Source: Symsagittifera roscoffensis (taxonomy: Eukaryota > Xenacoelomorpha > Acoela > Convolutidae). Taken from it: a stretch of 64,000 bases of DNA. The notes below the pieces were generated by a model that was not told the origin of the DNA, did not search any database, and saw only the letters and a program-made list of their open reading frames with translations. The position numbers and the translations under genes are program-made. Location of the stretch: the NCBI RefSeq assembly GCF_963678635.1, contig NC_087063.1, forward strand, positions 39,570,759 to 39,634,758, given 5' to 3'. The stretch's first letter is position 1. Each line of letters opens with the position of its first letter. This document shows, one piece after another, positions 41,735 through 53,539 of this stretch.

Positions 41735-42175
41735 TTAATGGTTCAATATCGGGGGAATCACAGTCAGACCTTAGCAAAAAAAATGCTTGATATCACCAAT
41801 GCGCTGACAATTTTCACGACGAGGAAAAGGAAAACTTGTATCCCCTCTTTCAAATCCTTCTTTTCCAGTGAACCAAAATCAAAAGTGGTGTACAGACTTG
41901 AAGATTGTGGGTGCAAATCTATCGATGTTGGCCAGACGGTCCGACATCTCACCATAAAATTGGGGAACACCGAAAAGCGAATACCCCGGATGGACAGCAT
42001 ATAAGGCAGTGTAGTAGTGATAGTGGTAAGTCGGAGTTTAATTGGAAGAAAATTGACCAGGCCTTCAGCAGCATTGAGTTACCTACATTAGAGGCGCTGC
42101 AAATTAGGACAGAGAGACTGGCAAAAAACACGAGCGACGATTTTAGAAGGAAGGAGCTGAAACTAAGGCTATAAT
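41735..42175 (+). pseudogene. PLE1 GIY-YIG endonuclease, plus-strand copy
   Basis: Frame 41,738-42,004 reads MVQYRGNHSQTLAKK, SKVVYRLEDCGCKSIDVGQTVRHLT, where the YVGQ Tyr has become Asp. After a frameshift near 41,960, frame 41,905-42,174 gives DGQHIRQC, PTLEALQIRTERLAKNT. Same domain order as 15,247-15,738. Inactive. Confidence 0.7.
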
Positions 42176-42454
42176 TCTAAAAAAATTATTGAAAAAACTT
42201 AACTATTAGCAAAAAATTAGCGCCAAACGAAATTGATAAGTTTGCTCGAACTAGACTTAACTCGAAAGGCAGAAATCCCTCTTTGATTTTATCCTAAATT
42301 TGTACTACTTCCATTGATAATCGTTGATAATCGAAAAACTTAATTATTAGGAAGTTTCGTGGAAGTTACATTTCGATTTTTGTCGTGATGATGAGATTTG
42401 TAAAATTTAGTAAGTTGGTCAAATAAAATGGGCTTTTCGTTCATGCGACGGACC

Positions 42455-44050
42455 GTGCATGGGTTGGATAGGGCCATACGAAACGCTATATGAATACATC
42501 GTCAAATTTTACAGAATATACAGATTTTAAAGCATCCAGAGAATTGTCAATTAAAATCTACCCTCCTCGGTTATAGCACTGACAGAATTGTCGACATTGA
42601 ATGCATTTGTTAGTTTTTGTATCTCTTGAGGCAGATAATTGCATTCCTTATTTGAAGTGTTGAATTTATGTTGAATCTTTCAAAGTTCATTACGTCAAAG
42701 TATGATTCGTTCCGTTTTCGCTTGATTTCTCTGCTAGTTTCTGGAGTGTTCTTGTAGAGCCTGTTGCTGTTTCTCATTTACACGCAAAAGTTGGTGGAAC
42801 AAAGCTGTTGTGTTCCACATCTAGAATTTTTTGCTGGATTTTTAATATCTCGACAACCTCATGATATTTGTAGTCATCATTTATAGTTTTAGGGCAGGAT
42901 ATTGTATGGGGTTTGAAAAAAAATTTCATCGAAAAGGTTTGGTTGGAACAGTCTCCCAGTATCTATTTACGTTGCTGTCAAGTCGAGCGTCATCTTCAGT
43001 AGTGGTTGTTTGTTGTGAAAGTTTTTGCCTTCCAACGATTGAAGTTTCGGCTCTATCTGAACTTCATGGTATACTTCGTTCAGTAGTGTTGCAAAGGTGT
43101 CACGAGTTTCATTATGATTAAGTGAGTGTCTTAGTTGAGTGTATCCACCGTTGAGGCAGTGAATGACTGGGTCTGTGTAAACGGTTGTCCTTATGGGCAT
43201 ATAAGTGCAGTGTTTGGTGGTCATGATCCATACCACAGATTTCAACCATCTTTGAACTCTGATTTCGGGAGGGAAAAACTCTTTTTGAACTCGCTTTGTG
43301 CAGAAAGATTACACTTTTTACGTTGATGTTTCACCTATTTGTAAGCCTTCCGTATTGAAGTAGTGGTTTTTTCAGTTTCGCTTTCCGTGTAATAATGGCA
43401 TGCTGATGGTTTTCCTATAAACAATCCAAGGACTCTAAACCCATCTAACAGTATTTTATTTGTGCCTTTGAGTGACTTTATGTAGCATTTCCGACAGTTT
43501 TCTTTTAATATGAGTTGATCCGAGGAATCGAAAACCATCTACCATTGTATTATTTGTGCCTTCGATTGTCTTTATGGCGCATTTCTGACAGTTTTCCTTT
43601 TCTTTCAGTTGAAAATTGGAAGCCTTCATTTTATAGCTGAAAGACTTTCTGTGCACATCCAGGTTGTCGAGTATTGCAAGGAGACTATTAAGATCATCTG
43701 CAGCTCTTCCGTCACCTGCGTACCATCTTCGGATGATGTTTGGTTTTTGCATGAGCTCGATCAGTGTGATTATCCTTACTCGGTATATGGTCATTGGGAG
43801 GAGATCACCTGCGTTGTTCTTTCAGAAGATGTCAGAGCCGTGTTGTTGACATATGAGGTTTGTTTTTTGAGTTGATCAGCGCATGTTTTAGTACCGGTTA
43901 AAAAATTTCTATGTTTTTGGAGCAAGTTTTCTATTGAGCAAATTGAAGGCAATTTCTGCATCACAAGCTAATGTGACGTACGTGTCCGATTTCTCAAGAT
44001 TGCTCCTCAAGCTATGGGTAAAAATTTCGATTCCAAACTTCTGGCCTAAG
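42455..44050 (-). pseudogene. R2-like non-LTR element 2: RT and restriction-like endonuclease remnants
   Basis: Minus strand: LACDAEIAFNLLNRKL (about 44,000-43,925, motif A), SERTTQ and the following GD/PM in shifted frames (about 43,830-43,790, motif B), RRWYAGDGRAADDLNSLL (from 43,794, motif C with one Asp changed to Gly) and DGFRFLGSTHIKRK. The frame 43,245-42,967 (LNGGYTQLRHSLNHNETRDTFATLL, VQIEPKLQSLEG) represents the endonuclease lead-in. The 3' UTR is at 42,455-42,640. The protein differs clearly from copy 1, so it is another lineage. A block of about 60 residues (KENCxKCxIKxxxGTNxxxxDGFR) is duplicated at 43,538-43,335. Confidence 0.65.
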
Positions 44051-45655
44051 CAGAGTTGTCAAGGTTTTTGAGATTTTTAAGGTCTTAGTTTATAATTCTG
44101 TGATTGAGTTGGCAGTTAGTTGTCTCAGAACCTCGCCTATGCCAATAGGCTCTCCCCTGGATTTTTATTCCTGGAGGTACCCCCGTCGTCTTTACCCCTG
44201 GATGTATCAGACGACACGAGATGTACACCGTTAGAAATTTTTGGATGAAAATTTACTTGCTTTTGTAAAGGATAGCTTTGCAATTGTTTTGCAAAGGCTA
44301 ATGGATGTATGGTTAAAGTCATTTAACATCCTTCTTCCTTATTTTAGCGAAACAAACAGTTATTTAGAGCTCCCAATTTTCTATTCAAGTGATTTTCGCA
44401 GAGAGGGCGGCTTTGGGGCTAATAAGCACGTCTATTTGGGTTAAACTTATGAATTATAAAATTCATTAAAATTCTCCAATTAATTACAAAGTCTGAAACC
44501 GTGGATGAGCTATCAATGAAGAGGGCTACTAAGGTAACACAGTTCAGTTTATGCGAGCATTGGCGCGAGACAGTAGCTGCAACGGCGGCTAGAATGGCAG
44601 CTCTGTACGAGTGAACGGTGGCTCCAAAATCCTTGAGACTGCAGTACTTGGTCCTTGAGGTCCCTATTACCAGTTTTGTGTTCAAAGTGAGTAGCCACTT
44701 CGATCTGTCTTTCGGCACGCACATTCACTAAACAGGGTACAAAAAGGCGAATAAGAGAAAGAATAGTAAAAAGGATTGTAAAAAAAAGAAAAAAAAGGGA
44801 TTGTAAAAATCAATAACAAAAAAGAAATGAAATTATTTACAACATGATGTTTCACAAATGGAGGTTCCGGCGAGGCCGTGCATGTACAGAGGGTGTATCG
44901 CGAGTTGACAAGCTTGTCTCTAAAGTGCCGTCCCCGGACGTTGTCTTACAAGCGTAGCTTTATTGTTATATCACAAGAAACTATTTTAAAAATGTATCCC
45001 AACAAATAGGCTCTTACTAAAAATTAAGGAAAAATTTTTTTAAGCCAAAGCCAACATTTTTTTGATAATATAGAACTTGTCTCAACAGAATTTGCAGAGA
45101 ACTCGCCTTCTTTTTCTGGAACTCATCTTTGATAAAAGGTTGCGTCATAATTTTAACCTTTATTTTTTTTAAGGTTGCGTCCTAATTAAAAAAAAAACTT
45201 TTTACAACCTAAGCGATGAAGAATTTGCTGGTGTCGGTTTTAAGCAAGGCCAAAATTTACAATTGAACCAATTTAATTACTTTTCAAATTTTAACAATAC
45301 TTCGAAATTTTTGCGTAGACAAATCTGGCTCTAACGAAGGTTTTTAAAACTTTTTTTGTAATAATTGATTTTAAATCTCAAAGTTGCCAATCCCATCGCA
45401 TACTTTTCTTAAAATTGTTTGAAGAATAAGTTATTCATGCCGAGGCCTTTCGAATTGTTCGGGATACATTTTTGAACTATCCCAAAGGTTTTTACAAAAA
45501 AATTCTGCGGTGTTAAATTTTGTGCAGGTTTATCAAAAGCAACTTGCACTATACCAAAATTTTACCAATATTACCTTACAAACCTTACCAGTTTTCAAAT
45601 TTCTACTTCCAGAAAAATTCGAAACTTCCCAATCCTGAAATTTTTTTCCAATAGC
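44051..45655. other. No gene recognised
   Basis: Contains a 101-codon minus-strand frame (44,724-44,419) and an alanine-rich stretch in it (RAAILAAVAATVSRQ), without domain similarity. The rest is AT-rich. It may be the 5' part of R2-like element 2 or genomic DNA. Confidence 0.35.
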
Positions 45656-46690
45656 CTTTTACAAAATAATCAGAAGGTCAAAAGCATCATCATAGTAAAC
45701 GAGGTTACAGTCAGGATTCTCTTCATCACAAATTCCAGTCAAAATCTTAGGAATTTTCTTGACATGGAAGAGTAAAGGATAAGAGGGATAGAAGAAAAAA
45801 GAGTGAGACAGTTGATAATCAAACCATCTTGATTAAGAAAAAAACACCTGCCAAAAAAAACTGGTGTTGAAAAAAACTCAAGAAGATTGACCTGATATGA
45901 GAACACTGGCTATCAAATACTTAATCTAAGCTGTGATGGTAATCGGGGTTGCAAACGGAGCCTGCACTCATTCTACAAGTAACAAGGGCGTCCGTCAAGT
46001 ACCGTTGTATCCCACAGGAGTTGACTACCAACGGTCCATGGGACAAAATTCCGACCGTATGGTCGCCTCGTCCTGTGGAGGTGTCGTGACTCTGAGCCAG
46101 AGGGATGTGAGTGGAGCCGAAACCTCCTTTATAAGCGCATTTATATTTGAATGCCTAAAATATCTCACTGCACTTTTCAGACAAGTTAGGCCATGCCATA
46201 TAGCTTCGAAAACATCTTTTCCGCAAAGGATTCTATGTTTTCACAAACTTTTGAACCTAGGCGGAGTCCAATTTCGATTCTAAGCTGCTGATTTGATGAT
46301 TTTATTCTTAATTTTTACACGGATTGACACTAAAACCGTAGCGATGCGAACTTATCCTGGTAAGTTCTGATTATTTTTACATCAGTAGGTTCTAATTTTT
46401 AAGACATTTGGGAAATTTTGGTATCAAAAACAGACACCGTCCATTTTTCCGGAGCTACGTTGGGTTTTTCTGAATCAAATCTAAATTTTAAAGCATCATT
46501 GTATGTTCCATACTCATGCTCCAAACCATAAGTTTTACCTAAGGTATCTTTTGCTTCTACTGCTGAGTCTAAAAAGCGGGTAAAGCTAGTAGGCGAGCGG
46601 AAAAAATACACCCAAACCACCTCTGGCTGCCGGGAGAGCTGCTTGCAAAATTTGTCCATCATTCATTTTTACTTTTCAGACCTTACATAA
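45656..46690 (-). pseudogene. R2-like element, third copy: 3' UTR, endonuclease and thumb remnants
   Basis: 45,656-45,780 matches the 3' UTR of R2-like element 1 (20,508-20,600). 45,990-46,260 aligns with its endonuclease region at 21,035-21,360 ('tcctgtggaggtgtcg' is shared exactly). The frame 46,662-46,399 repeats KDTLGKTYGLEHEYGTYNDALKF, matching KDALSEIFGLEHVDGTYDDALKR at 21,519-21,707. 5'-truncated and inactive. Confidence 0.7.
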
Positions 46691-47000
46691 AAAAGCTTTT
46701 TAAGCTTCGATTGTATCATTCCAAAGAATGATTTGCAAAAAATAACGATTTTGTTACCAAAATAATGGACTTAATTTTCCTAAAATGTTCAGTCTTTTTT
46801 CAAAACTCCAGGTTTCCCAATAATTTGAGAAACGATGGAAAGTTTTTATTCAATATCGAGGCGGTTTACTTACGTGCCAGTAACGTCAATATTTGATAAA
46901 GGTTTCAATTGGAAATCATAAAGGTAGCCAATCTAAATTGAAAGCCAAGTTTGCTATCACAAAAATTTCACAAAAAAGTTGCTATCACAAAAGTTATTGC
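46691..47000. other. No gene seen
   Basis: AT-rich sequence without recognisable features. Confidence 0.4.
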
Positions 47001-47960
47001 AAATTTTGAAACTATGGGTTTTTTTTCACCAAATACTAGAGTGTAACGCACCTCGATTGCTTCAAATTATTGGCAACTCACAAAAACCGCATATTTGGGA
47101 AAAATGATCCGCATCCTTTGTGTGTACTTTGTCAGCACCCAATTACAGGGTTGGTAATGTAAAGTTTTGTAATGTTTTCTACAGATTTTTTTTGAAATTC
47201 TTTGAAAAGTTTTGAGGCTACAACGCAATCACATCTCGGAAACTAAAATTAATTGAACAGTCGCAATTGGACGCAATATTTGCATCCCCTTAGAAAAATT
47301 ATGAAAAAAAAAACAAGAAAAATATATGAAGGTCATATCTCAAAAACTGCGGACTCTAGATTTGCAGCTTTATCTAAAAAACTATCGAGGTTTGAACAAT
47401 CATATTTGTAGGCAAGATTTGCAAGCACTGAGAGAACCGTGGTAACTCCCAACTACAGGGTTAGGATTATCAAATTTTGAAAAGCTTTTTAAATTTAAAT
47501 TTTTCGAAATTTCTTTCTTAAAAAATCACAAAAAAATGTCACAAAAACAAAGGATTTGAGCAGTCATATTTGGAAGCAAAGTTTGCAACCCTTGGGAGTG
47601 CCCTGACAGAGCCTCACTATGAGGGTGGCAACTGCAAGTTTTAAGAATTTTTTTTTATATCTAAGTTCTTTGAACAGTATCAAAAAAGACATAAGAAATA
47701 TCACTTCTCCGAATGTAAGAGCTATTGAGCAGTCGCATATGGATGCAAGATTTGCAACGTGGAACTCATGAGAGTACCATCACAGTACCGAACTACAGCC
47801 TTCGGGATATCAAATCTTTTGAATTTACCTAATTTTCTGAAAAATGAAAAAGAAATCATAAAAATGTCATGTCTCGAAAACTAAAAAGATGTTTACTGTC
47901 AGAGTAACCCCTGAGAATATTCTGACAGCCCCAAACTGAAGGGTAAGGATTTTCCGTTTT
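47001..47960. repeat. Family C: five degenerate tandem units of about 150-180 bp
   Basis: The block 'ttga.cagtc.ca.ttgga.gcaagatttgcaa' begins near 47,256, 47,393, 47,549 and 47,728. A linked block 'aactacagggtt..g.atatcaaa' occurs near 47,141, 47,450, 47,615, 47,785 and 47,934. Units are strongly diverged. No coding frame. Confidence 0.6.
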
Positions 47961-50900
47961 TACACAGAGACGAAGTCACACTTTGCACACAAGCAAAAGT
48001 AAGGTCGATATTGCTACTGGTAAAAACTGAATGAGTAAAACTTTGGGTCTACAAATATCTTTTAGTGACGCACCTAAATAATTAATCTACATAATTGCTA
48101 AGTGACGCAAGCCAATTATGACGCATTAGCAGTACCAGACAATTTGAAAAAAAATATCAACTAACATGCCTCAGTTTATAGAGCGGACGCATTTTAACTA
48201 GTGTGCGAAAAAAATTCATTACAAACATACGACCCTGCCCATTGACGGCTATTGACAGATTCACCAACTAGCCAAGGTGAATAAACAACATAATCACGTA
48301 TAAAATTGTCCAAAAATTCATAAATCCTGGATCAATAAATCCAGAACAAACATCTCAGTCAAGTTAATTAGTTAATTTGGTTCCGCATATCATCTGTTTT
48401 TACTGAATGGTTTCTATTTTGGTCCATTAATTCTTGTGTTTCACTGCCTTTCTCGTTTTTTCCAGGTGCTTGAAACGGTTTCAAAATTCTTTCACTATTT
48501 TTTATAGAGTACGTTTTGTTGAGCCTTTTTGTTTGTTTCAATGTAATGTTGTTCTGAAAACTTGAGTTTTTGATTCAAAATTACTCAAAGCAAAACGAAT
48601 ATAATCAAAATTCGGCATTAGAAAAAAACTGTTTGTTTTTAATGGTGTAAATAAAAAAAACACACTTCAGGTGATTTTCAGTTTTAAAATCATTTGGGAT
48701 AATGCAGTTCCCCAGAAAGCATGTAGAAAATGAATTTTTACCTTGTCAACATTTGTTCAAAATCTGTGAGATAAACACATTTGGGAAGCATCTAAGACGT
48801 TAACTCGAGCTCAACAACTATTTTGAAAATATCTTGGATGATAAAACCTTCTTAAATAACTTGCCTTCAGTATAATTTCAAAAAAAAAGTGATTTGGAAA
48901 CCTGTGAGATAGTTGAATTGCGCCTTCAAAAAAAATTGAAAATCAGAAGGACAGTAAAATTTATCCTTCAAGCTAGGTTCACTTCTGGGATAGTCTAATT
49001 TGCTGACTTTATTTGAAAGTCTTTGGTTCAACAAAGTTTGGCTTTTCAATACTTTTAACAAAGTTTGGGTATGTTCATGTCACCTAAACAACGTTTTCAA
49101 AAACATTTGAGTTGCAAGTTTGTCCTTTTTTTCTTTTTTGAAAAGATAGATATGATAATTTTCACTTTCCAAACTTTTGAAAACCTTTGTGATAGCAAAT
49201 TTGTTTCCCAGCTCAACTGATCACCTTTGGGATTTTCAAATCAACTGATAAGCAATTTTTGAAATTGCCTGAGGCAGCAGAGTTGTCGTTGATGAGTTGC
49301 CTTGAAAAGCTCTAAGATATTAAGATTTTTAATAAAAAATTCTGGGAAATTTTAATTTTTGAACTTTTTTTTTGAAAACTATGAGATAGCAAAACCACTT
49401 CTGCGACAATTTTGATCCATTTAGAGTTTCAAAATTTTTTTCTAATTTTTTCTTGAAAAATGTAGTGACTAAAATTCCACTATACCAAAACTTTTCAAAA
49501 CCTTACGAAAGAGTAAATTTTCAGTTCTAAAGGTGTCACAGTGGTCACAGACGTAAAATTGCTATCAAATGTCTTTCAAAAAAATTTGAAACGGTTTATT
49601 TTCTTATGTCGAGGTTTCCCTGAATTTGTACATATTATTTGGCTCAGTTTTATTCCCAACTTTGCTACCTAATTGCTTCTTCTAATTGATCGATATAGCA
49701 TAATTGTAAAAAAAAAGCTGATTAAGTTGGCGAGATACAATGAGACAAGGATGTTGATCAAAGGGATCAAACACACAGTTTTGAATTTAAAGCAGGGATA
49801 GCCGGTTGCTGAGCAAGTAGCACAGATTGTTCCAACCATAATATTAATAAAATAATTTTTTTTTCAAATTAGTTTAGTTTTTTCTGCGTGGTACGATAAA
49901 AGGATCTGAATGAAAAACTAGAGCTGATGCATAATCGACAGTTACAGTAAAATGAGCAAATTCGCCAACACTTTTCGCATAAAACTAACTAGAAAATGAA
50001 AAAAAAAAATTCAAAAACAAATTTTTGAAGTTTTTGATTTTAAAACGGCGCTGAAGAACTTGGTTTTTACGGTTTAAAATATTTTTGTAAACTAATTGCT
50101 CGTTTTAATCGCTTTTAACCTGTTTCAACTTGAAAACCTTAAATTTTCAACCTGTTTTTTTTTCAATAACGGGCCAATTTTTTGAAAAATAACTATTGAA
50201 GTTGAAATCACGACTGTAATGGCTCTAATTTGATACATTATTCGACCTATTCCGATAGCTATTTTTGCCACTTGATTTTTGCCTGCAAAATGTGAAAAGA
50301 TGAAAGCTTAAAACACGCCTGAATAAAAGTTTTCACCCTTTTTTAAACGGTCACAGCACAAAAGTAAAAATCTCGTTGCAACAGCCTTCCCCAGTTTTTG
50401 CTAGCTGAATGAAACAAAATTACTGGGAAAGTTCTACAATGGAAAAAGTAAGAGGTTTGCTGCTTTAACAATTTTAAACTTTCACTTTCAAGGGCCAGAT
50501 ATTGGATTCGAACGAATTGAGGCATAAAAAAGATAGTTTATGTCTCTGACCTTATCTAGGACATTAAAAAATCTTATAGCTTTTGTTGAGTATGCAAGTT
50601 GATAGACGGAAAAGCCAGAAAAGCACAAAAAAAACTGAATAAAGTTATCCTCAAAAGCTATTGGAAGGAAGCAAAATCTATCAAAACAAACAAAACAAAT
50701 ATTTTGAATTAAAATAAAATTGACTGAGATGATTATTCTGGATTTAAATGATCCGAGATTTGTGATTGTACAGGAATTATTTATTGTTCAGGCTTATGTA
50801 GTTTAATGATCTTCGCTAGTTGGCTTGGAAGTCAACACCTGTTAGTAGCTTTCAGATAGCAATCCAGATTATGTGTTGGCAACTTGACAGGAGAGGGTGG

Positions 50901-51235
50901 CAATTGGAGTAGTCCAATGCTTCAAAACATTCAAATAAATTGAGAAAAAATAACACGAGCTGAGTCCTACAAAATTCTGCTGATCGATAGAACGAATTCT
51001 GCTGCTTTAAGGAAAAAATTCTAATTTTCAGTAATCTTGAGTAAATTACAAAAATTAGCGATCGCATTCATTAGAAAAATAATTCAATTTGGTGCATGAG
51101 CGCAGTCCTTTCAGGAAGCAGTATAATAGATCACTAATGTTGGGCTCAGAAATTAATTTAATAATTCTGAGAAATAGAGTAACTTAGTAGGGCCTTTTTT
51201 GACCTCAATACACGAAAATTGTCAATCATACAATT
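47961..51235. other. Long gene-free AT-rich stretch
   Basis: No open frame above about 70 codons shows a domain. 49,797-49,840 repeats a block found at 620-680. Several sentences of 'ttttcaaaa.tttgagatagcaaatttg' type in 48,780-49,560 hint at a further worn tandem family. Otherwise nothing is seen. Confidence 0.4.
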
Positions 51236-51239
51236 CCAA

Positions 51240-51510
51240 ACAGTAGCGGATTTAGGGGGGGGGGGGAGGTACGCCCCCCCCCCCCCATCTCGGGGATTCG
51301 ACCCCTACCGATCCAAAGAGTCCCCCTTTGTACTATTTTGAGATATCCATATTTGCTGACGGACCCTAAAAATTTTCTAAAGGCGCCTTTGGCGCCAAAC
51401 AATACTAATTTTGAGGGGGGAGCGCACGCCGAAAAAACGCGATAAATTGGTCGAAATTTTCCCAAAAAGCGCCCAAAAACGCCTTTTTTGGCTTTTTTTT
51501 GGCACAAATT
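51240..51510. repeat. Possible hAT-type element end with G/C homopolymers
   Basis: Starts CAGTAGCGGATTTAGGGG, the kind of terminus common in hAT-derived MITEs. It is followed by runs of about 10 G and 13 C. No matching inverted end was found within the next kilobase, so the element is truncated or wrongly identified. Confidence 0.35.
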
Positions 51511-51681
51511 TGGTCAAAATTTGGTCAAATTAGTATATTTATAGTAGTTTGGGAGACGACCAAAAAAAAGTCGACAAAATTTTCAAATTTTTAAAATCCG
51601 CCCCCAAAAACTTTTTATACAATTCCCAACAGAAAGGGCATGAAACAACAAAAATAAATTTTCTTAATTTTTTATTCGTTT

Positions 51682-53030
51682 TTGTTCCGAATTTCGATAC
51701 GAAAGTAACGGAATATTTGTGCTCGGGTTGGGTTTTTTTTTCTTAAGACAAATTTCGACTTTTTAACTAGCCATTTTTGATGGAATTTTTTTGCATCATT
51801 CAAAAGGTATTGCTGTCCTGAGCTTAAATTTGAAAAGATATTTCATCTAAGAATAATTTTTTGTAAAGTTATGGGGGTTTAAAGGCTGCCATTTTGGCCA
51901 ATTTGGGACAATTACCGCGCGATATATTTCGCGCTATTAACGCGTAAGCGGATATTTAATCCGTCTTTGAAATTATTTCAAATTGATTGAAAGAAGCTTA
52001 TTTGCCATAATTGATTTGCTACAATCAGCGATATCTATTCTTTAGTACTTTATCAGGCGTGTGGGGAGGTGATTTCATGAAAAACCTTCAAATTTTATAA
52101 TTTTCATTTTATTTTATTACATTTAATTTTTTCATGTTACTACTGCTCCATAAACCTTAAAAAGCAGTCGGAACATTCAAGGCCTCGGCCTCTTACGAGC
52201 AGTCTTGTATCATCTTTATGCTTGATTACGAGGCAAAATTGTGTATTTCGTGAATAGTACGCATATTCCGCAACAAGGAAGCGCTCTTTGTTCTTTCGTT
52301 TTCTATGATCGTTCCTACAAAATTTTAACATGGCTTAAGACTTGTCTATGTATTTTAGAGACCTACAGACAGACCAAGTTCAGTGAAGTGCGCCTATCCA
52401 GTGTAGTGTTTGGCTTTGTTAGGTTGAAGAAACCTTTTAAAAAAAATCATATTTTTTTCTATAACGTAGTTCAGGCTAACTTTTAAATACAAATGCAAAC
52501 AAGACTGCTCGTATCAGGGCGAAGCCCTGAATCATCCGACTGCCTTTTAAGGTTTATGGAGCAGTAAAAACTTTAAAAAATTAAACGAAATAAAACAAAA
52601 TGAAATTTTTTTTTCTAAAATTTGAAAGTTTTTATGAAAATCATCCCCCCCCCACGCCATATAAAGTACAAAACGATAGATTTTGCTCCTTGTAACAAAT
52701 CAATTATGGCAAATAAGCTTCTTTCATCCAATTTGTAACAATTTCTAAGACGGATTAACTCTCCGCTAACGCGTTAATAGCGAGAAATATGTCGCGCGTT
52801 AATTGTCCCAAATTAGCCAAAATGGTAATTTTTAAACCCCCGTAACTTTACGAAAAATGATCACAGGTGAATTATCTTTTCAAATTTGAACTTAATACAG
52901 CAATACCTTTCGAATGATATAAAAAACTCCGTCAAAAATGGCTAGTTGAAAAGTCGAAATTTGTCTGAAGAAAAAAAACCCACCCCGAGCACAAATATTC
53001 CGTTACTTTCGTATCGAAATTCGGAACAAA
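51682..53030. repeat. Foldback structure built from two opposed family D units
   Basis: Left arm 51,682-52,208 and right arm 52,500-53,030 are the same family D unit in opposite orientation. The heads (ACTTTCG-type hairpin) point outward and the CTGCTC...GAGCAG tails face a 291-bp centre. Overall about 1.35 kb. The centre (52,209-52,499) has no similarity elsewhere in the window and no clear gene. Confidence 0.75.
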
Positions 53031-53539
53031 AATATCTATGATTTTTCTTGCGAACTCAAACTTGAAGATGTTATGCTCTCATAAGATAAAATTTATTTTA
53101 ATCCGTTGGAAGAGCAGGCCGAATTTCGGCTGGTCAAGTTTTGTAGACATTTTCTAACCATTATTAATTGAAGTATTCTCTTCTGGGTTAGCCGAATTTT
53201 TTTTACAATTCTTACATTGTGGTAATTTCAAATCGGTTCTTGAGTTCTTACAATGTTGAAGACAGCTGTGCTTCGATCTGTAGAAGTTTGGACTGAAAAA
53301 ATAACAATTCTTTTTTGTCTAACGTCTTGACCAGCACAATTCCACAGTTAACAGACAGCTTTTGCTGTGAGCTTTTATGTAATTCACTTATCCAAAGCTA
53401 GCTATGTTACTCTACTATTCTCTACCAAATACCTTTACAATCATCTCTCAGCTGACTCCAATGCTGCTTAAATTACTGAAAAATCTAAGTTGATATCAGA
53501 AAAACAAAATCAAAATTCTAATAGTCCTAATATTTTTTA
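53031..53539. other. No gene seen
   Basis: Sequence after the foldback, without coding or repeat features identified. Confidence 0.4.

Larger units (their letters stand above)
38370..42350 (+). mobile_element. Penelope-like element PLE1, plus-strand copy, degenerate
   Basis: The order on the plus strand matches the 14.9-18.7 kb element: pseudo-LTR (about 38,390-38,740, with a ruined CTGAAGT hammerhead core at 38,678), accessory protein (38,868-39,550), RT (39,640-41,460), GIY-YIG end (41,735-42,175) and part of a second pseudo-LTR (to about 42,350). Frequent stops. It preserves segments deleted in the minus-strand copy, so it is useful for comparison. Confidence 0.75.

Noticed and set aside
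44419..44724. 101-codon minus-strand frame with an alanine-rich segment
   Set aside because: No homology recognised and no repeat of it elsewhere in the window. Too short to call.
51226..51507. 93-codon minus-strand frame rich in Gly and Pro
   Set aside because: Its composition comes from the G/C homopolymers of a repeat end. No domain is present.
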